From Prosthecobacter sp. (GTDB lineage: Bacteria; Verrucomicrobiota; Verrucomicrobiia; Verrucomicrobiales; Verrucomicrobiaceae), in the NCBI GenBank assembly GCA_021733925.1, contig JAIPJY010000027.1, positions 23,581-87,580 of the forward strand: a stretch of DNA of 64,000 nt, given 5' to 3'. Of this stretch, positions 26,573 to 34,886 are shown one piece after another (the stretch's first letter is position 1; every line of letters starts with the position of its first letter). The notes under the pieces are model-generated. The model did no database searches and was not told where the DNA came from. It worked only from the letters and a program-made list of their open reading frames with translations. The translations under genes and the position numbers were made by a program.

Positions 26573-26743
26573 AGGAGCGCGGACCTCCGAGTCCGCAGCG
26601 GGTCGCTTCCTCGAAGCGGGTGTCGTTGCATGTAGAAACACCGGAAGCACGAAGACTTCAGGGACGAGAGAGCTATTGCGGCAGGGAGGATTCGGAGCCG
26701 CGTGTTTTTGCGGTGTGCTGCGGACTCGGAGGTCCGCGCTCCT
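26573..26743. repeat. 171-bp MITE-like element with 27-bp terminal inverted repeats
   Basis: The 27-base left arm 26573-26599 (starting AGGAGCGCGGACCTCCGA) is perfectly complementary to the right arm 26717-26743. Each arm also has a small internal palindrome (CGGAC...GTCCG). The 117 bases between the arms show no coding sequence. The element sits between the ECF sigma gene and its FecR partner. No clear target-site duplication could be seen, so a mobile origin is inferred from the ends only. Confidence 0.75.
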
Positions 26744-26777
26744 CAAGCGCTGGGCGCTTAACCGACTGTCATTCTTC

Positions 26778-27311
26778 TCAAACATGTGCGGGACCTCCCT
26801 GGTTAGACGAGCGCTCGATGCACTCGCGCAGTTTTTCGCGCACGCGGGAGAGGGCGCGGCAGACGGTGTCCGCCTTCATGTTGATCTGATCGGCGATCTG
26901 CGGCGTGCCGATGTCGTTGTAATAGTAGAGCTCCACCAGTTCGCGGCTTTTCTCCGGCAGCTTTTGCAGGCAGGTGCGCAGCACGCTGATCTCCTCCTCA
27001 TAGCGTGGCGGTGCCTCGCGTTCCTCAGCCAGCAGGCGGATGTGATCTGCGAGTTTTTGCACCACCTCGGGCTGCTGCCGTGTGCGCTCGCGCCACTGCC
27101 GCATGGCGATATGCCGCGTCATCGTCGCCAGCAGCGGCCGTGCATCCGTGCTCAGGTCCCACTGAGACTCCTTCGCCATGAACTCCAAAAACACCTGCTG
27201 CGCGATGTCCTCCATCAGCCCCGGCCAGGGCGCATACTTCAGCGCTACGCCCCTCACAAAATCGTGATGGGCGAGGAAAACCTGCGCGGCCTGGGTCTCA
27301 TGCGTGTTCAT
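26778..27311 (-). CDS. ECF RNA polymerase sigma factor
   Basis: This 177-residue extracytoplasmic-function sigma factor resembles the group common in Planctomycetes and Verrucomicrobia. Region 2 spans about residues 10-80 (FVRGVALKYAPWPGLMEDIAQQ, given as two parts: FVRGVALKY and LMEDIAQQVF; then the -10-binding ATMTRHIAMRQWRER). Region 4 spans about 110-165 (CLQKLPEKSRELVELYYYND, then IADQINMKADTVCRALSRVR), the helix-turn-helix for the -35 element. The downstream FecR-LamG gene is the probable membrane regulator, although a repeat element now lies between them. Confidence 0.9.
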   Translation of the reverse strand: MNTHETQAAQVFLAHHDFVRGVALKYAPWPGLMEDIAQQVFLEFMAKESQWDLSTDARPLLATMTRHIAMRQWRERTRQQPEVVQKLADHIRLLAEEREAPPRYEEEISVLRTCLQKLPEKSRELVELYYYNDIGTPQIADQINMKADTVCRALSRVREKLRECIERSSNQGGPAHV

Positions 27312-27368
27312 GCGTCTGGCAGTATCTCACGCGGGAAGGGGAAACCGGACAGGGTTTTTCCGACTGCC

Positions 27369-27788
27369 TCAAGGATTCGCGGCGAGCCAGTCAGTCGGAG
27401 TGACGCCTCCCGCACGTTGCAGATGCTCGTTGTCCCACGAGATCAGCGGGCTCTGGCTTTGTTGGGCGACAGTGGCATAGAGCGCGTCGGCACCTCGGAG
27501 AAACTGGCGGGTGCCGATGCTCTCCGTTGCAGTCAAAAACGCAGTGTCCATGGCAACCTCCGAAGTAACCATTCGATTCATGAGCGAATGTGTCAATTGC
27601 TGTGCCAGCGTACCATCGCGCAGTCGACGAGCCAGCGCACACGCAACCTCGGTTTTGCCAAAGGCTGGTTGTATCACTGCGATACCATCCGCAACGACTT
27701 TACGCAGGAGATCACGGCTTTGCAGATGGAACTTGTCCGTCACATCTGCTGCGGCGATCCAAACGCTGGCATCAATCGTCAAGCTCAC
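27369..27788 (-). CDS. PIN-domain toxin (VapC-like)
   Basis: This 139-residue PIN nuclease has acidic residues at Asp6 (TIDASVWIA), Glu in FGKTEVACALA, and the later Asp in RGADALYATVA with Asp in ISWDNEH, so all four metal ligands appear present. It starts with GTG, which overlaps the antitoxin stop as GTGA; the weak start may keep toxin below antitoxin. Together with the next gene upstream it makes a second VapBC-type module in this window, unrelated in sequence to the one at 17985-18676. Confidence 0.85.
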   Translation of the reverse strand: MSLTIDASVWIAAADVTDKFHLQSRDLLRKVVADGIAVIQPAFGKTEVACALARRLRDGTLAQQLTHSLMNRMVTSEVAMDTAFLTATESIGTRQFLRGADALYATVAQQSQSPLISWDNEHLQRAGGVTPTDWLAANP

Positions 27789-28063
27789 GCGTTCTCAAGC
27801 CGGTTACGGTCTTGCATGAGAAGCTCCCGCGCCGATGGTCCTGCTGAAGCACGAGAGACCGCCTCGTCCGCCGAGCGGAACCAATCTTCCAGCCAATGCG
27901 CATCCGCAGGCTGTGCCGCTGTCGGAACGGATGCATCCTTTTCATCAACCAGCCAACGCTCGTAGAGTTCAACAGTCACTTCAGGCATGCGGCGCCCAAG
28001 CGAAGCGGCACGACCGGTCACTTTCTTGTAGAGATCATCTGGGATGTCGATCACGGCAGTCAT
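27785..28063 (-). CDS. VapB-type antitoxin
   Basis: This is a 92-residue antitoxin from ATG 28063 (MTAVIDIPDDLYKKVTGRAA). The N-terminal strand-helix-helix pattern (IDIPDDLYKKV, LGRRMPEVTVELYERWL) looks like a ribbon-helix-helix DNA-binding domain, followed by a disordered, Ala/Asp-rich toxin-binding tail. It overlaps the GTG start of the PIN gene. The frame continues upstream of 28063 without a family-like sequence, so the shorter start is used. It lies 57 bp downstream of the DhaL gene. Confidence 0.75.
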   Translation of the reverse strand: MTAVIDIPDDLYKKVTGRAASLGRRMPEVTVELYERWLVDEKDASVPTAAQPADAHWLEDWFRSADEAVSRASAGPSARELLMQDRNRLENA

Positions 28064-28120
28064 GGACCAAGTGTCCTTCACCGACGAACCCGTGTCAACC
28101 TTGCCCGGCGGCATAGCCCC

Positions 28121-28747
28121 CTACGCCAACACAAAATCCCGCATCGTGCTGAGCATGATGACGACGGAGCAGGCGCCGGCGTCGGGGAAGCCGAGGCAGG
28201 CTTCGCCGAGGGTTTTGGCGCGTCCGAATTGGGCGATCATGGCCTTGCTGGCTTCTTTGCCGGCTTCGGCTGCTGCGGCGACGGCGGTCAGTGCTGCGGT
28301 GAGTGAGAGGGCGACGGATTCGCGGGCTTTGGTAGCGGCGGGGGCGAGGGCGTCGATCATGGTTTTGTCGCCGGGCTTGGCACCACCGCGTTTCATGACG
28401 CCTTCGAGCGCGGCTTCGAGCAGGAGTGCGAGAGCTTCGGCATCGAAGGCCGGACGCCCGGCGAGGGCCTTGCCACCGGCGCGGTAAACGGTGCCGAAGA
28501 GGGCACCGGAAGCGCCGCCCATGCTGGTCATCATCGCGGTGCCGGTGGTGACGAAAACCTGCTCCACGCTGGCGGGATCCATGGGCTCAAGCTGGGCTTT
28601 GACGGCCTCCATGCCGCGCTTCATGCCGAGGCCGTGGTCGCCATCGCCGAGATCGCGGTCGGCTTGGGAGAGCATGGGTTCAGCGGCGATGATGGCATCG
28701 GCGACTTGCAGCATCATGAGCCGCACCTGGTTGGAGTTGAGTTGCAT
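28121..28747 (-). CDS. DhaL-type (DAK2) kinase subunit
   Basis: This 208-residue all-helical barrel protein is of the DAK2 domain type that carries the ADP/ATP in dihydroxyacetone kinases. The Asp-rich Mg-nucleotide loop DRDLGDGDHGLGMKRG is at about residues 30-45, GGASGALFGT near 90, and GAKPGDKTMIDAL near 130, all canonical. The substrate-binding partner DhaK, which supplies the covalent His, is not encoded here. The gene follows the LsrF-like aldolase by 73 bp on the same strand, so it may phosphorylate a compound that the aldolase then uses, with another protein providing the DhaK role. The start at ATG 28747 is chosen because the longer upstream frame is out of keeping with the family. 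Confidence 0.85.
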   Translation of the reverse strand: MQLNSNQVRLMMLQVADAIIAAEPMLSQADRDLGDGDHGLGMKRGMEAVKAQLEPMDPASVEQVFVTTGTAMMTSMGGASGALFGTVYRAGGKALAGRPAFDAEALALLLEAALEGVMKRGGAKPGDKTMIDALAPAATKARESVALSLTAALTAVAAAAEAGKEASKAMIAQFGRAKTLGEACLGFPDAGACSVVIMLSTMRDFVLA

Positions 28748-28820
28748 GGAAGGAGAAAAAGCGGAGGTGGATGGGGAAGGGGGATCTGGCTGATCCCCCT
28801 TCTTAGAATGACGTTTGGGA

Positions 28821-29789
28821 CTACTTCTTGCGCAGCTCCTTTTTCTTGAGGTCGTTGTACATTTCGAAGGCCTTGTTCGCATTGAGGCCGCCGTGGACGA
28901 CGCCTTGGACGGCCTGCATCATCGACACCGGAGCATCGCTCTGGAAGATATTGCGGCCCATGTCCACGCCGCTGGCACCCTGCTTGATGGCGTTGGCGCA
29001 CATCTTCAGCGCGTCGAGCTCAGGCAGCTTCTTGCCACCGGCGATCACGATCGGCACTGGGCAGCAGCTCGTCACCGTTTCGAATTCTTTTTCGGTGTAG
29101 TAGCACTTCACCACGTTCGCGCCGAGTTCCGCCATGATGCGGGTGGCCAGGCGGAAATACTGCGGGGTGCGTGCCATGGCACGGCCCACGGCGGTCACGC
29201 CCATGACGGCGATGCCGTAGCGGCTGGCGGCATCGACGAGGTCGGTGAGGTTTTTCAGGGACTGGCGCTCATAGGCGCTGCCGATGAAGACCTGCACGGC
29301 GAGGATGCTGGCGTTGAGGCGGATGGCTTCTTCGATGTTGAGGGCGGTGCTCTCGTTGGAGAGGGGCTCAAAGCCGGGGCGGGCAAATTTGGCCTTCTTG
29401 CCGTCGATCTCGCCTTCCCACTCTTCCATCGGGCTGATCATCGAGGTGCCGCCGGAGGCGCGCAGGGCGATGGCCTTGGTGGTAGATGCAGGAATCACGG
29501 AGCGCTGGATGCCGCGGGTGAGCATGAGGCAGTCTGCGTAGGGGGCGAGGGGGAGGATGGTCTGGTCCACGCGCTCCAGGCCGGTAGTCGGGCCCTGGAA
29601 GTAGCCGTGGTCAAAGGCGAGCATGACGGTGCGGCCATCCTTGGGATTGAACACTTTAGCGAGGCGGTTTTTGAGGCCCCAGTCGTACTGGTGGCAGCCC
29701 TTGAGGAAGAAGCCGGGGGCCTCCTGGGGGACGTCGGTGAAGAATTCCTTTTCCTTCTTGTCTGCTGCGCTGGTTTGGATGTCGGCCAT
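28821..29789 (-). CDS. LsrF-like class I aldolase/thiolase
   Basis: This 322-residue protein is closely similar to LsrF, the thiolase that degrades 3-hydroxy-5-phosphonooxypentane-2,4-dione in autoinducer-2 breakdown, and to the DhnA-type class I aldolases. Conserved stretches are [30 protein letters not shown], and [16 protein letters not shown]. Lys228 in [13 protein letters not shown] is at the Schiff-base position. An insert of about 25 residues ([14 protein letters not shown]) near 120-145 is absent from Escherichia coli LsrF, so substrate may differ. No other lsr genes (transporter, lsrK, lsrG) are nearby. The start is ATG 29789. It is divergent from an AraC regulator 91 bp away. Confidence 0.85.
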   Translation of the reverse strand: MADIQTSAADKKEKEFFTDVPQEAPGFFLKGCHQYDWGLKNRLAKVFNPKDGRTVMLAFDHGYFQGPTTGLERVDQTILPLAPYADCLMLTRGIQRSVIPASTTKAIALRASGGTSMISPMEEWEGEIDGKKAKFARPGFEPLSNESTALNIEEAIRLNASILAVQVFIGSAYERQSLKNLTDLVDAASRYGIAVMGVTAVGRAMARTPQYFRLATRIMAELGANVVKCYYTEKEFETVTSCCPVPIVIAGGKKLPELDALKMCANAIKQGASGVDMGRNIFQSDAPVSMMQAVQGVVHGGLNANKAFEMYNDLKKKELRKK

Positions 29790-29880
29790 GGTAAGTATAA
29801 TTTTGGTTGAGGCTGAAGCCATAGGCAGTCGGTGCTTGCCGTCCATGGACATGCTCGCCAGATTTGTGTCGGATTTCGCA

Positions 29881-30717
29881 ATGGCCATGAAAAAGGACAG
29901 CATTCTCAGCCTCGTGCCCGCCGGCTCTGCGCATCGCGTGCAGGGTCAGCGGACTGTGGCGCTGCCGGGGGTGACGGTGGATATTTTGACCACGCGCAAG
30001 ATCGAACTGCAGCAGTGGGAGCTGAGGCGGCTGAATGATCCCTATTGGAGGCTGTACTGGCCGGTGAGTCCGGGAGGGGTGGTGGAAATTGGTGGTGAGA
30101 AGACGCAACTTGAGCCGGGCTTCATGTATCTGATTCCGCCACACACGACTTTCAGCACGACGACGAGCCGGCCGTTCAGCAAGTGGTATGCGCATTTCAA
30201 TCTGGGGCCGCTGGCGGACCGGGCGGCGCCGGGCATTCATTGTTTTCCCACCAACGCGCTGATGCAGAGTCTGATTCCCGGGCTGATCAAGATGAGCAAG
30301 GAGAAGGTGGCGGTGAGGTTTCCGTGGCCCACGATCCAGCTTGTTATTGCCGCGGTGGAATGCCTGCCGGAGAGCGTGTGGGAGAAGCAGCATCTGGATG
30401 CGCGGGTGCTGCGGGCGATGGAGTTCATGCACCAGCATCACGGGCTCAAACTGACTGCGGAGCAGGTGGCCAAGCATGCGGGGCTGAGCCTGCGGAATTT
30501 GAACCATCTCTTTCAGCAGGAACTGCAGCAGCCGCCGATGCGGGTGCTGCTGGACTACCGGCTGGATGAGGCCTGCCGCAAGCTGAGGCACACGAAGGAG
30601 AGCATCGAAACCATTTCCGAGCAATGCGGGCTGACGAACCGGTACTACTTCAGCCGCATGCTGAGGCAGTACCGGAATACCTCGCCGGCGACGTATCGGG
30701 AGGAGAGCTGGGCGTGA
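29881..30717 (+). CDS. AraC-family transcriptional regulator
   Basis: This regulator has about 278 residues. An N-terminal cupin-like sensing half (about 1-150, including [15 protein letters not shown]) precedes a double helix-turn-helix (about 175-275) with [20 protein letters not shown] and the signature [20 protein letters not shown] followed by FS-x-R/PATYR. The start is ATG 29881 (MAMKKDS) with an alternative at 29887. It faces the LsrF-like gene across 91 bp that should hold both promoters, so it is the likely regulator of the lsrF-dhaL unit and perhaps of itself. Confidence 0.9.
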   Translation: MAMKKDSILSLVPAGSAHRVQGQRTVALPGVTVDILTTRKIELQQWELRRLNDPYWRLYWPVSPGGVVEIGGEKTQLEPGFMYLIPPHTTFSTTTSRPFSKWYAHFNLGPLADRAAPGIHCFPTNALMQSLIPGLIKMSKEKVAVRFPWPTIQLVIAAVECLPESVWEKQHLDARVLRAMEFMHQHHGLKLTAEQVAKHAGLSLRNLNHLFQQELQQPPMRVLLDYRLDEACRKLRHTKESIETISEQCGLTNRYYFSRMLRQYRNTSPATYREESWA

Positions 30718-32247
30718 TCAGGGAAGCTGGGGCTTCACTGGTGTGGTGGTGCCTTTTTCGACGGGATAAACGGCGTGCTGGGCTTCGAGTCCGGCGATGA
30801 GGCCCTGCATGAGGCGTTTGAGTTCAGCGGGGTTGGTTGTGGCGAGGTTCATTTGTTCGAAGGGGTCGTCCTTCAGGTTGTAGAGCTGGTAGTGGCTGCC
30901 TTCGGAGACTGCGGTGGGGAAGTAGTGGTAGATGACCTTCCATGCGCCATCGCGGTAGCTGGTGAAGTAGTTCGTGCGATGCGGGGAATGCGGGTAGTGC
31001 ATGAGGAATTTTTCATCGCGGTTGCTGTCGGCTTTGCCGGTGAGCAGGGTGTCGAGGGGGCTGCCGTCGAGAGCGTGCTGCGCGGGTGTTTTGACATCGA
31101 CGAGGCCGAGGACGGTCGGGAAGAGATCGTACACGGCGGCCTGCTGGCTCTGGATGGTGTTTGCGGCGATGGGCAGGCGCTGCTGATGAGGATTGGTGGC
31201 ATCTGCCCTGGCCCAGGCGGCGATGAAGGGGACGCGCATGCCGCCTTCGTAGTGAGAGCCTTTTTTGCCGCGCAAGGGGGCGGCGCAGGCGACGGCGTGT
31301 TCGTTGCCGAGGGGGGCGTCGCTGCCGTTGTCGCCGAGGAAGAGGATGAGGGTGTTGTCGGCGACGCCGAGGGTATCGAGATGATCCATGATGTCGCCGA
31401 GGGACTTGTCCATGCCTTCGATCAAGGTGGCAAAGGACTGGGCCGGAGCATCCTTGCCGCTGTCCTTGTAGTGGTCGGCGAAACGCGGGTCGGAATTGAA
31501 CGGGGCGTGCACGGCATACTGCGCGAAGTAGAGGAAGAAGGGTTTCTTTTCCTTCACGGCATCGCTGAGGTGTGACTTGGCTTCCAGGGTGAGGGCCTCG
31601 GTGAGGAAGATGTCCTGGCCGTGGTATTTTTCGAGACCGGGAACAGCGGAGCTGCCGCGTTTGGCCTTCGCCTTGCCTTTGGCGGGGCGGTCGAAGTTTT
31701 CCTTGCCGTAGTAGCTGCCGGGGGCGCCGATGGAGCCGCCCGCCACATTGATGTCGAAGCCGATCTTCGAGGGATCTGCACCGTCAAAGGCACGTGGCGC
31801 GAAGTGGCCTTTGCCGACGTGGATGGTGCGGTAGCCTGCGCCCTCCATCAGGCCGGCGAGTGTGACATCGCCAGGATTGAGACCCTTCCAGTTCCAGTCG
31901 GGCGGGCCTTGAGGGCCGGCGTTGTCGTTGTCTGGATTGATCCAGTTCGTGGTGCGATGGCGTGCGGCGTTTTGGCCGGTCATGATGCTGATGCGCGTGG
32001 GCGAGCACACGCTCATGGCGCAGAAGTTGTTGAAGCGAACGCCCTTGGCGGCGAGACGCTCCATGTTGGGCGTGCGGTAGTGGTCATTGAGCGGGTAGCG
32101 CTTGGGCTTGCCCTCGGCATCGGTCAGAAAGGGCAGCGATGTGTCCATCACGCCCATGTCATCGACCAGCATGATGACGATGTTGGGAGGCGGTGCGGCG
32201 AAGAGCTGCAACGCGAGGAACGGGAGTGTCAGTAGAAAGCGCTTCAT
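30718..32247 (-). CDS. type I sulfatase (CSPTR)
   Basis: This secreted sulfatase has about 509 residues from ATG 32247 (signal peptide MKRFLLTLPFLALQLFA). It carries PNIVIMLVDDMGVMDTS, an insert before the active site (FLTDAEGKPKRYPLNDHYRT), the formylglycine motif C-S-P-T-R (Cys81), GKGHFAPR in place of the usual GKWHLG, and FLGDNGSDAPLG. The change of Trp to Gly in the GKxH motif is a family-level variation also known elsewhere. Substrate unknown. It is convergent with the AraC gene end and divergent from the Tat-exported propeller gene. Confidence 0.9.
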   Translation of the reverse strand: MKRFLLTLPFLALQLFAAPPPNIVIMLVDDMGVMDTSLPFLTDAEGKPKRYPLNDHYRTPNMERLAAKGVRFNNFCAMSVCSPTRISIMTGQNAARHRTTNWINPDNDNAGPQGPPDWNWKGLNPGDVTLAGLMEGAGYRTIHVGKGHFAPRAFDGADPSKIGFDINVAGGSIGAPGSYYGKENFDRPAKGKAKAKRGSSAVPGLEKYHGQDIFLTEALTLEAKSHLSDAVKEKKPFFLYFAQYAVHAPFNSDPRFADHYKDSGKDAPAQSFATLIEGMDKSLGDIMDHLDTLGVADNTLILFLGDNGSDAPLGNEHAVACAAPLRGKKGSHYEGGMRVPFIAAWARADATNPHQQRLPIAANTIQSQQAAVYDLFPTVLGLVDVKTPAQHALDGSPLDTLLTGKADSNRDEKFLMHYPHSPHRTNYFTSYRDGAWKVIYHYFPTAVSEGSHYQLYNLKDDPFEQMNLATTNPAELKRLMQGLIAGLEAQHAVYPVEKGTTTPVKPQLP

Positions 32248-32307
32248 GGGACGATCCTTAACGAAGCGTGATGCCAGGTGTTGCAGACAAGAGAATCGCG
32301 CCAAGAT

Positions 32308-33521
32308 ATGAGCATGATGAACGGAATGACTCGCAGACAAGTCTTGAAGCAGTGGGGTGGTGCCGGAATGGGCGCGATGGCTGGAACACGTTTGTTTGGT
32401 GTTGAGGCACCCACGTTGATTGATGCTGCGGCTTGGAAAAAACAGGGGGAGATGTTTCGGCATTCGGGTGAACCGGCAGGCGGCTGGGTGCAGAATTTTA
32501 CGAGCACGGTGGAACCGCTGGAAGATGAGCGGTGGCGGGTGTGGTCGAGCGTTTCAGTGCCCAAGACGGAGCTGAAGCAGATCGGTTATCATACCGGGAA
32601 AGTGGGGGCGAGTGGAAGCATACGGTGGCGGTTTGCAGTGCGGGAGAGCCGGATCGCGACGCGGAGCTGGCGATTGGCGGACTGCCGGAAGGGTGGTTTC
32701 CTGTACAGCCGGTGACGCTGCGGCTGAAGGATGGAAGGACGCGGTTGTACTTCTGGGCGCATGGCAAGGGAGTCGTGCGTTACCTTGCGGCGGACAGTGA
32801 GGACGGGCGTGCGTTTAAGGTCGTGAATGCGCTGACACCGTGCCTTTATCATCCGGCGGACCGGGCGGTGGATGGCAAGGTGGCGGTGGAGGCTGGTCTG
32901 ACGCATTTCATGAAGCGCAAAGCGGCTCCGGTAGAGGGTGAGATGCTCGCGCCTGCGGGGTTGCTATCCAATGACGCGACGAATGTGTATCAACTGCCTG
33001 ACGGGAGTTTCGAAATGTATTCGGTGGGACTTGTTGAGGTGGGCAAGGATGACCGGCGGTATGCGGCGCAGGACAACGTTCCCGGACTCGTGCGGGTGAT
33101 CGAACGGTACACCAGCGCGGATGGGCTGAACTGGGGAGGACGCCAGCGGGTGATCATGCCGGATGAGAAGGATCCGCAGGATTTGCAGTTTTATTATTTG
33201 TCTGTGACGCACACGGAGAAGGGGCGTGTGGGATTGCTGGGGCGTTACCGGCTGGATGCGCAGACCATTGACATTGAAGGCTGCTTTTCTGCGGATGGTA
33301 TTACTTGGGAGCGTGCGCAGCGAGCGCCGTGGATTACGCGTGATGAGCCGGGGACCACGGCGGGGAGTTTTATTTTGCATGCGCCGCATGCGATGGTGCA
33401 GCGTGGTGTTTTATGGTATCTCTTTTATACCGGTGGAAATTTTGGGCACAATCATCGGGTGGCGCATGGAAAGGAGGATCGTGCGGTGATGCTGGCGACG
33501 TGTGAGGGGTTGTGGAAGTAG
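32308..33521 (+). pseudogene. Tat-exported propeller-fold protein broken by a one-base frameshift
   Basis: The N-terminal part (from ATG 32308 or 32326) has a Tat signal, MTRRQVLKQWGGAGMGAMAG, and runs in one frame to about base 32608. The rest, from GEWKHTVAVCSAGEPDRDAE onward to the stop at 33521, continues in another frame. The break falls in a run of five G at 32604-32608; a sixth G would join the halves as KVGGEWKHTV. The product would be about 403 residues with repeated strands like GH43/GH32-type five-bladed propellers (SFEMYSVGLVEV, YTSADGLNWGGRQRVI, GVLWYLFYTGGNFGH), hence a putative secreted glycosidase-like protein. This could be a sequencing error, a decayed gene or a phase-variable tract. 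Confidence 0.7.
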
Positions 33522-33866
33522 GCTGGCAGAGGGGTGCGGATTTGGCGGGTGGGGACGTGCTTGAGTTTTGGGTGGGGCGGAGCGGTGATCGACTGGCAGG
33601 AGTGCCCATCGTACTTTTTTGCTGCGTTCGAGATGGGATGGAAGAAGAATCAGCGGTCCAGGTAGAACCAGGCGGCGTTTTGTGTCACCGCTACGCGGTT
33701 CCACGAAATTGGGAGACATGGGTGATTCGGTTCCGTGGGTTGGCACCCACGGCTACGGTTGTGTCAGCGCTACGCGCTTTCGGAAGGAGAGGCTTGCGAC
33801 TTGAAGTATGCCATAAGATGCCATGAACTTGCCACGACCATTCGGCACAGGTTTTCAAACACCGCC
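33522..33866. other. gene-poor stretch with REP-like sequences
   Basis: I see no coding sequence here. It contains a perfect hairpin at 33733-33752 (CCGTGGGT, loop TGGC, ACCCACGG) and two near-copies of TGTGTCAnCGCTACGCGnTT at about 33681-33700 and 33759-33780. These look like short dispersed intergenic repeats rather than regulatory elements of a single gene. Confidence 0.55.
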
Positions 33867-33926
33867 TTGTTTAAGCTGTCGCGATGGATCGCGGCTTCGA
33901 TCTGGGTCAGATTGAGGCGAGGTGGT
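33867..33926 (-). pseudogene. decayed C-terminal fragment of an amidohydrolase
   Basis: On the minus strand this reads RLNLTQIEAAIHRDSLNKA, which matches the C-terminus of the intact amidohydrolase further right (RLDLAQIEAMIHRDSLNLL). Differences are mostly synonymous. Only the last 20 or so codons remain; upstream of it lies the alpha/beta hydrolase gene. The same arrangement is seen for the P450 fragment at 10241-10290. Confidence 0.65.
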
Positions 33927-33929
33927 GAA

Positions 33930-34796
33930 TCATTCTGCTTTGTCGGCGCTGGGGGCTGCCAGCACGCTCACGCTTTTGTCCTGCGCAGAATTTTTCAGTA
34001 CTTCGGCCGACGCGGCATCGCTGAAGAGGTGCTGCTTGAGCATGGCGAGGGCGTAGTTTTCATAGATGGCACGGCGTCTGGGGTCCGTTTTGCCACAGAC
34101 AAATTCGGCGAGAGGGCTGGAGGGGTTTTCTGCATCGCAGTGGGTGGAATGGTGAATTCGCAAGGCCGTGAGCGGAGCGGCGGCATGGTTCAACCAGGGT
34201 ACGGAGTTGGCCTGCCGGTTCCAGGCGCCAAGCTCGGCGAGCAGCATGAGACCGGGGCTGTGGACCGACGCTATCGCTTCCAGGGCATGATTGCCAAAAT
34301 CCACCGGATCGAGACCGATCCAGCAACGCAGGCGCTTTTCATGCGAAGCGGCGAGCACGGTGGCGTAACCGCCCGCCGAGTGACCCATGATCGCCACAGC
34401 GTTGTTGGGTTGCGGTTGAGTGAGATGGCCGGGCGTGCGGACCAGGGCGATCAAATCGCTGATCGCATGGGCATTGCGAGTGTGATTGGCGAGGAACGGA
34501 AGATTCGGGACCACGGCGATCATGCCGTTTTGCGCGAGCAGATTTCCCCAGCCGGCCATGACCCGGCGATGACGCGTGAAGCCATGCGCGACGATGACGA
34601 CCGGCGCGTTCCCGACGTTCTGCGGCAGATAAAAATCCACGGGCACCTCCCGGCCCTGAAGGACGAGTTTTTCGGTGCGTTTGACGACGCCCTTCGGCAC
34701 CGGCAACGATGGCACGCGGTTCGCGCAGCCGGCCACGATGATCAGTGCCGCGAAAGCGAGCACAGGAAATCGCAAATGGTGGAAGATCCGTTTCAT
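33930..34796 (-). CDS. alpha/beta-hydrolase lipoprotein (dienelactone-hydrolase/PET-hydrolase-like)
   Basis: This 288-residue lipoprotein has a signal peptide ending LIIVAGC (lipid on Cys24). The alpha/beta-hydrolase fold shows an oxyanion strand VVIVAHGFTRH at about 66-76, the nucleophile elbow MGHSAGGYAT (Ser near 147), a probable acid in LDPVDFG and a C-terminal His in HHSTHCD. It resembles chlorophyllase/dienelactone-type and cutinase-like esterases anchored to the envelope. The gene sits between an intact amidohydrolase and a remnant of a second amidohydrolase C-terminus, so it may have replaced most of a tandem copy. Confidence 0.85.
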   Translation of the reverse strand: MKRIFHHLRFPVLAFAALIIVAGCANRVPSLPVPKGVVKRTEKLVLQGREVPVDFYLPQNVGNAPVVIVAHGFTRHRRVMAGWGNLLAQNGMIAVVPNLPFLANHTRNAHAISDLIALVRTPGHLTQPQPNNAVAIMGHSAGGYATVLAASHEKRLRCWIGLDPVDFGNHALEAIASVHSPGLMLLAELGAWNRQANSVPWLNHAAAPLTALRIHHSTHCDAENPSSPLAEFVCGKTDPRRRAIYENYALAMLKQHLFSDAASAEVLKNSAQDKSVSVLAAPSADKAE

Positions 34797-34886
34797 GGTT
34801 TGTCGCGAGCCGTGTTGTTGGGTTCCGATGGCGGCGGCCTGATGACAGCCATACCTCGTTTGATGGCGGGCCGTCTGTGGGTTGGG

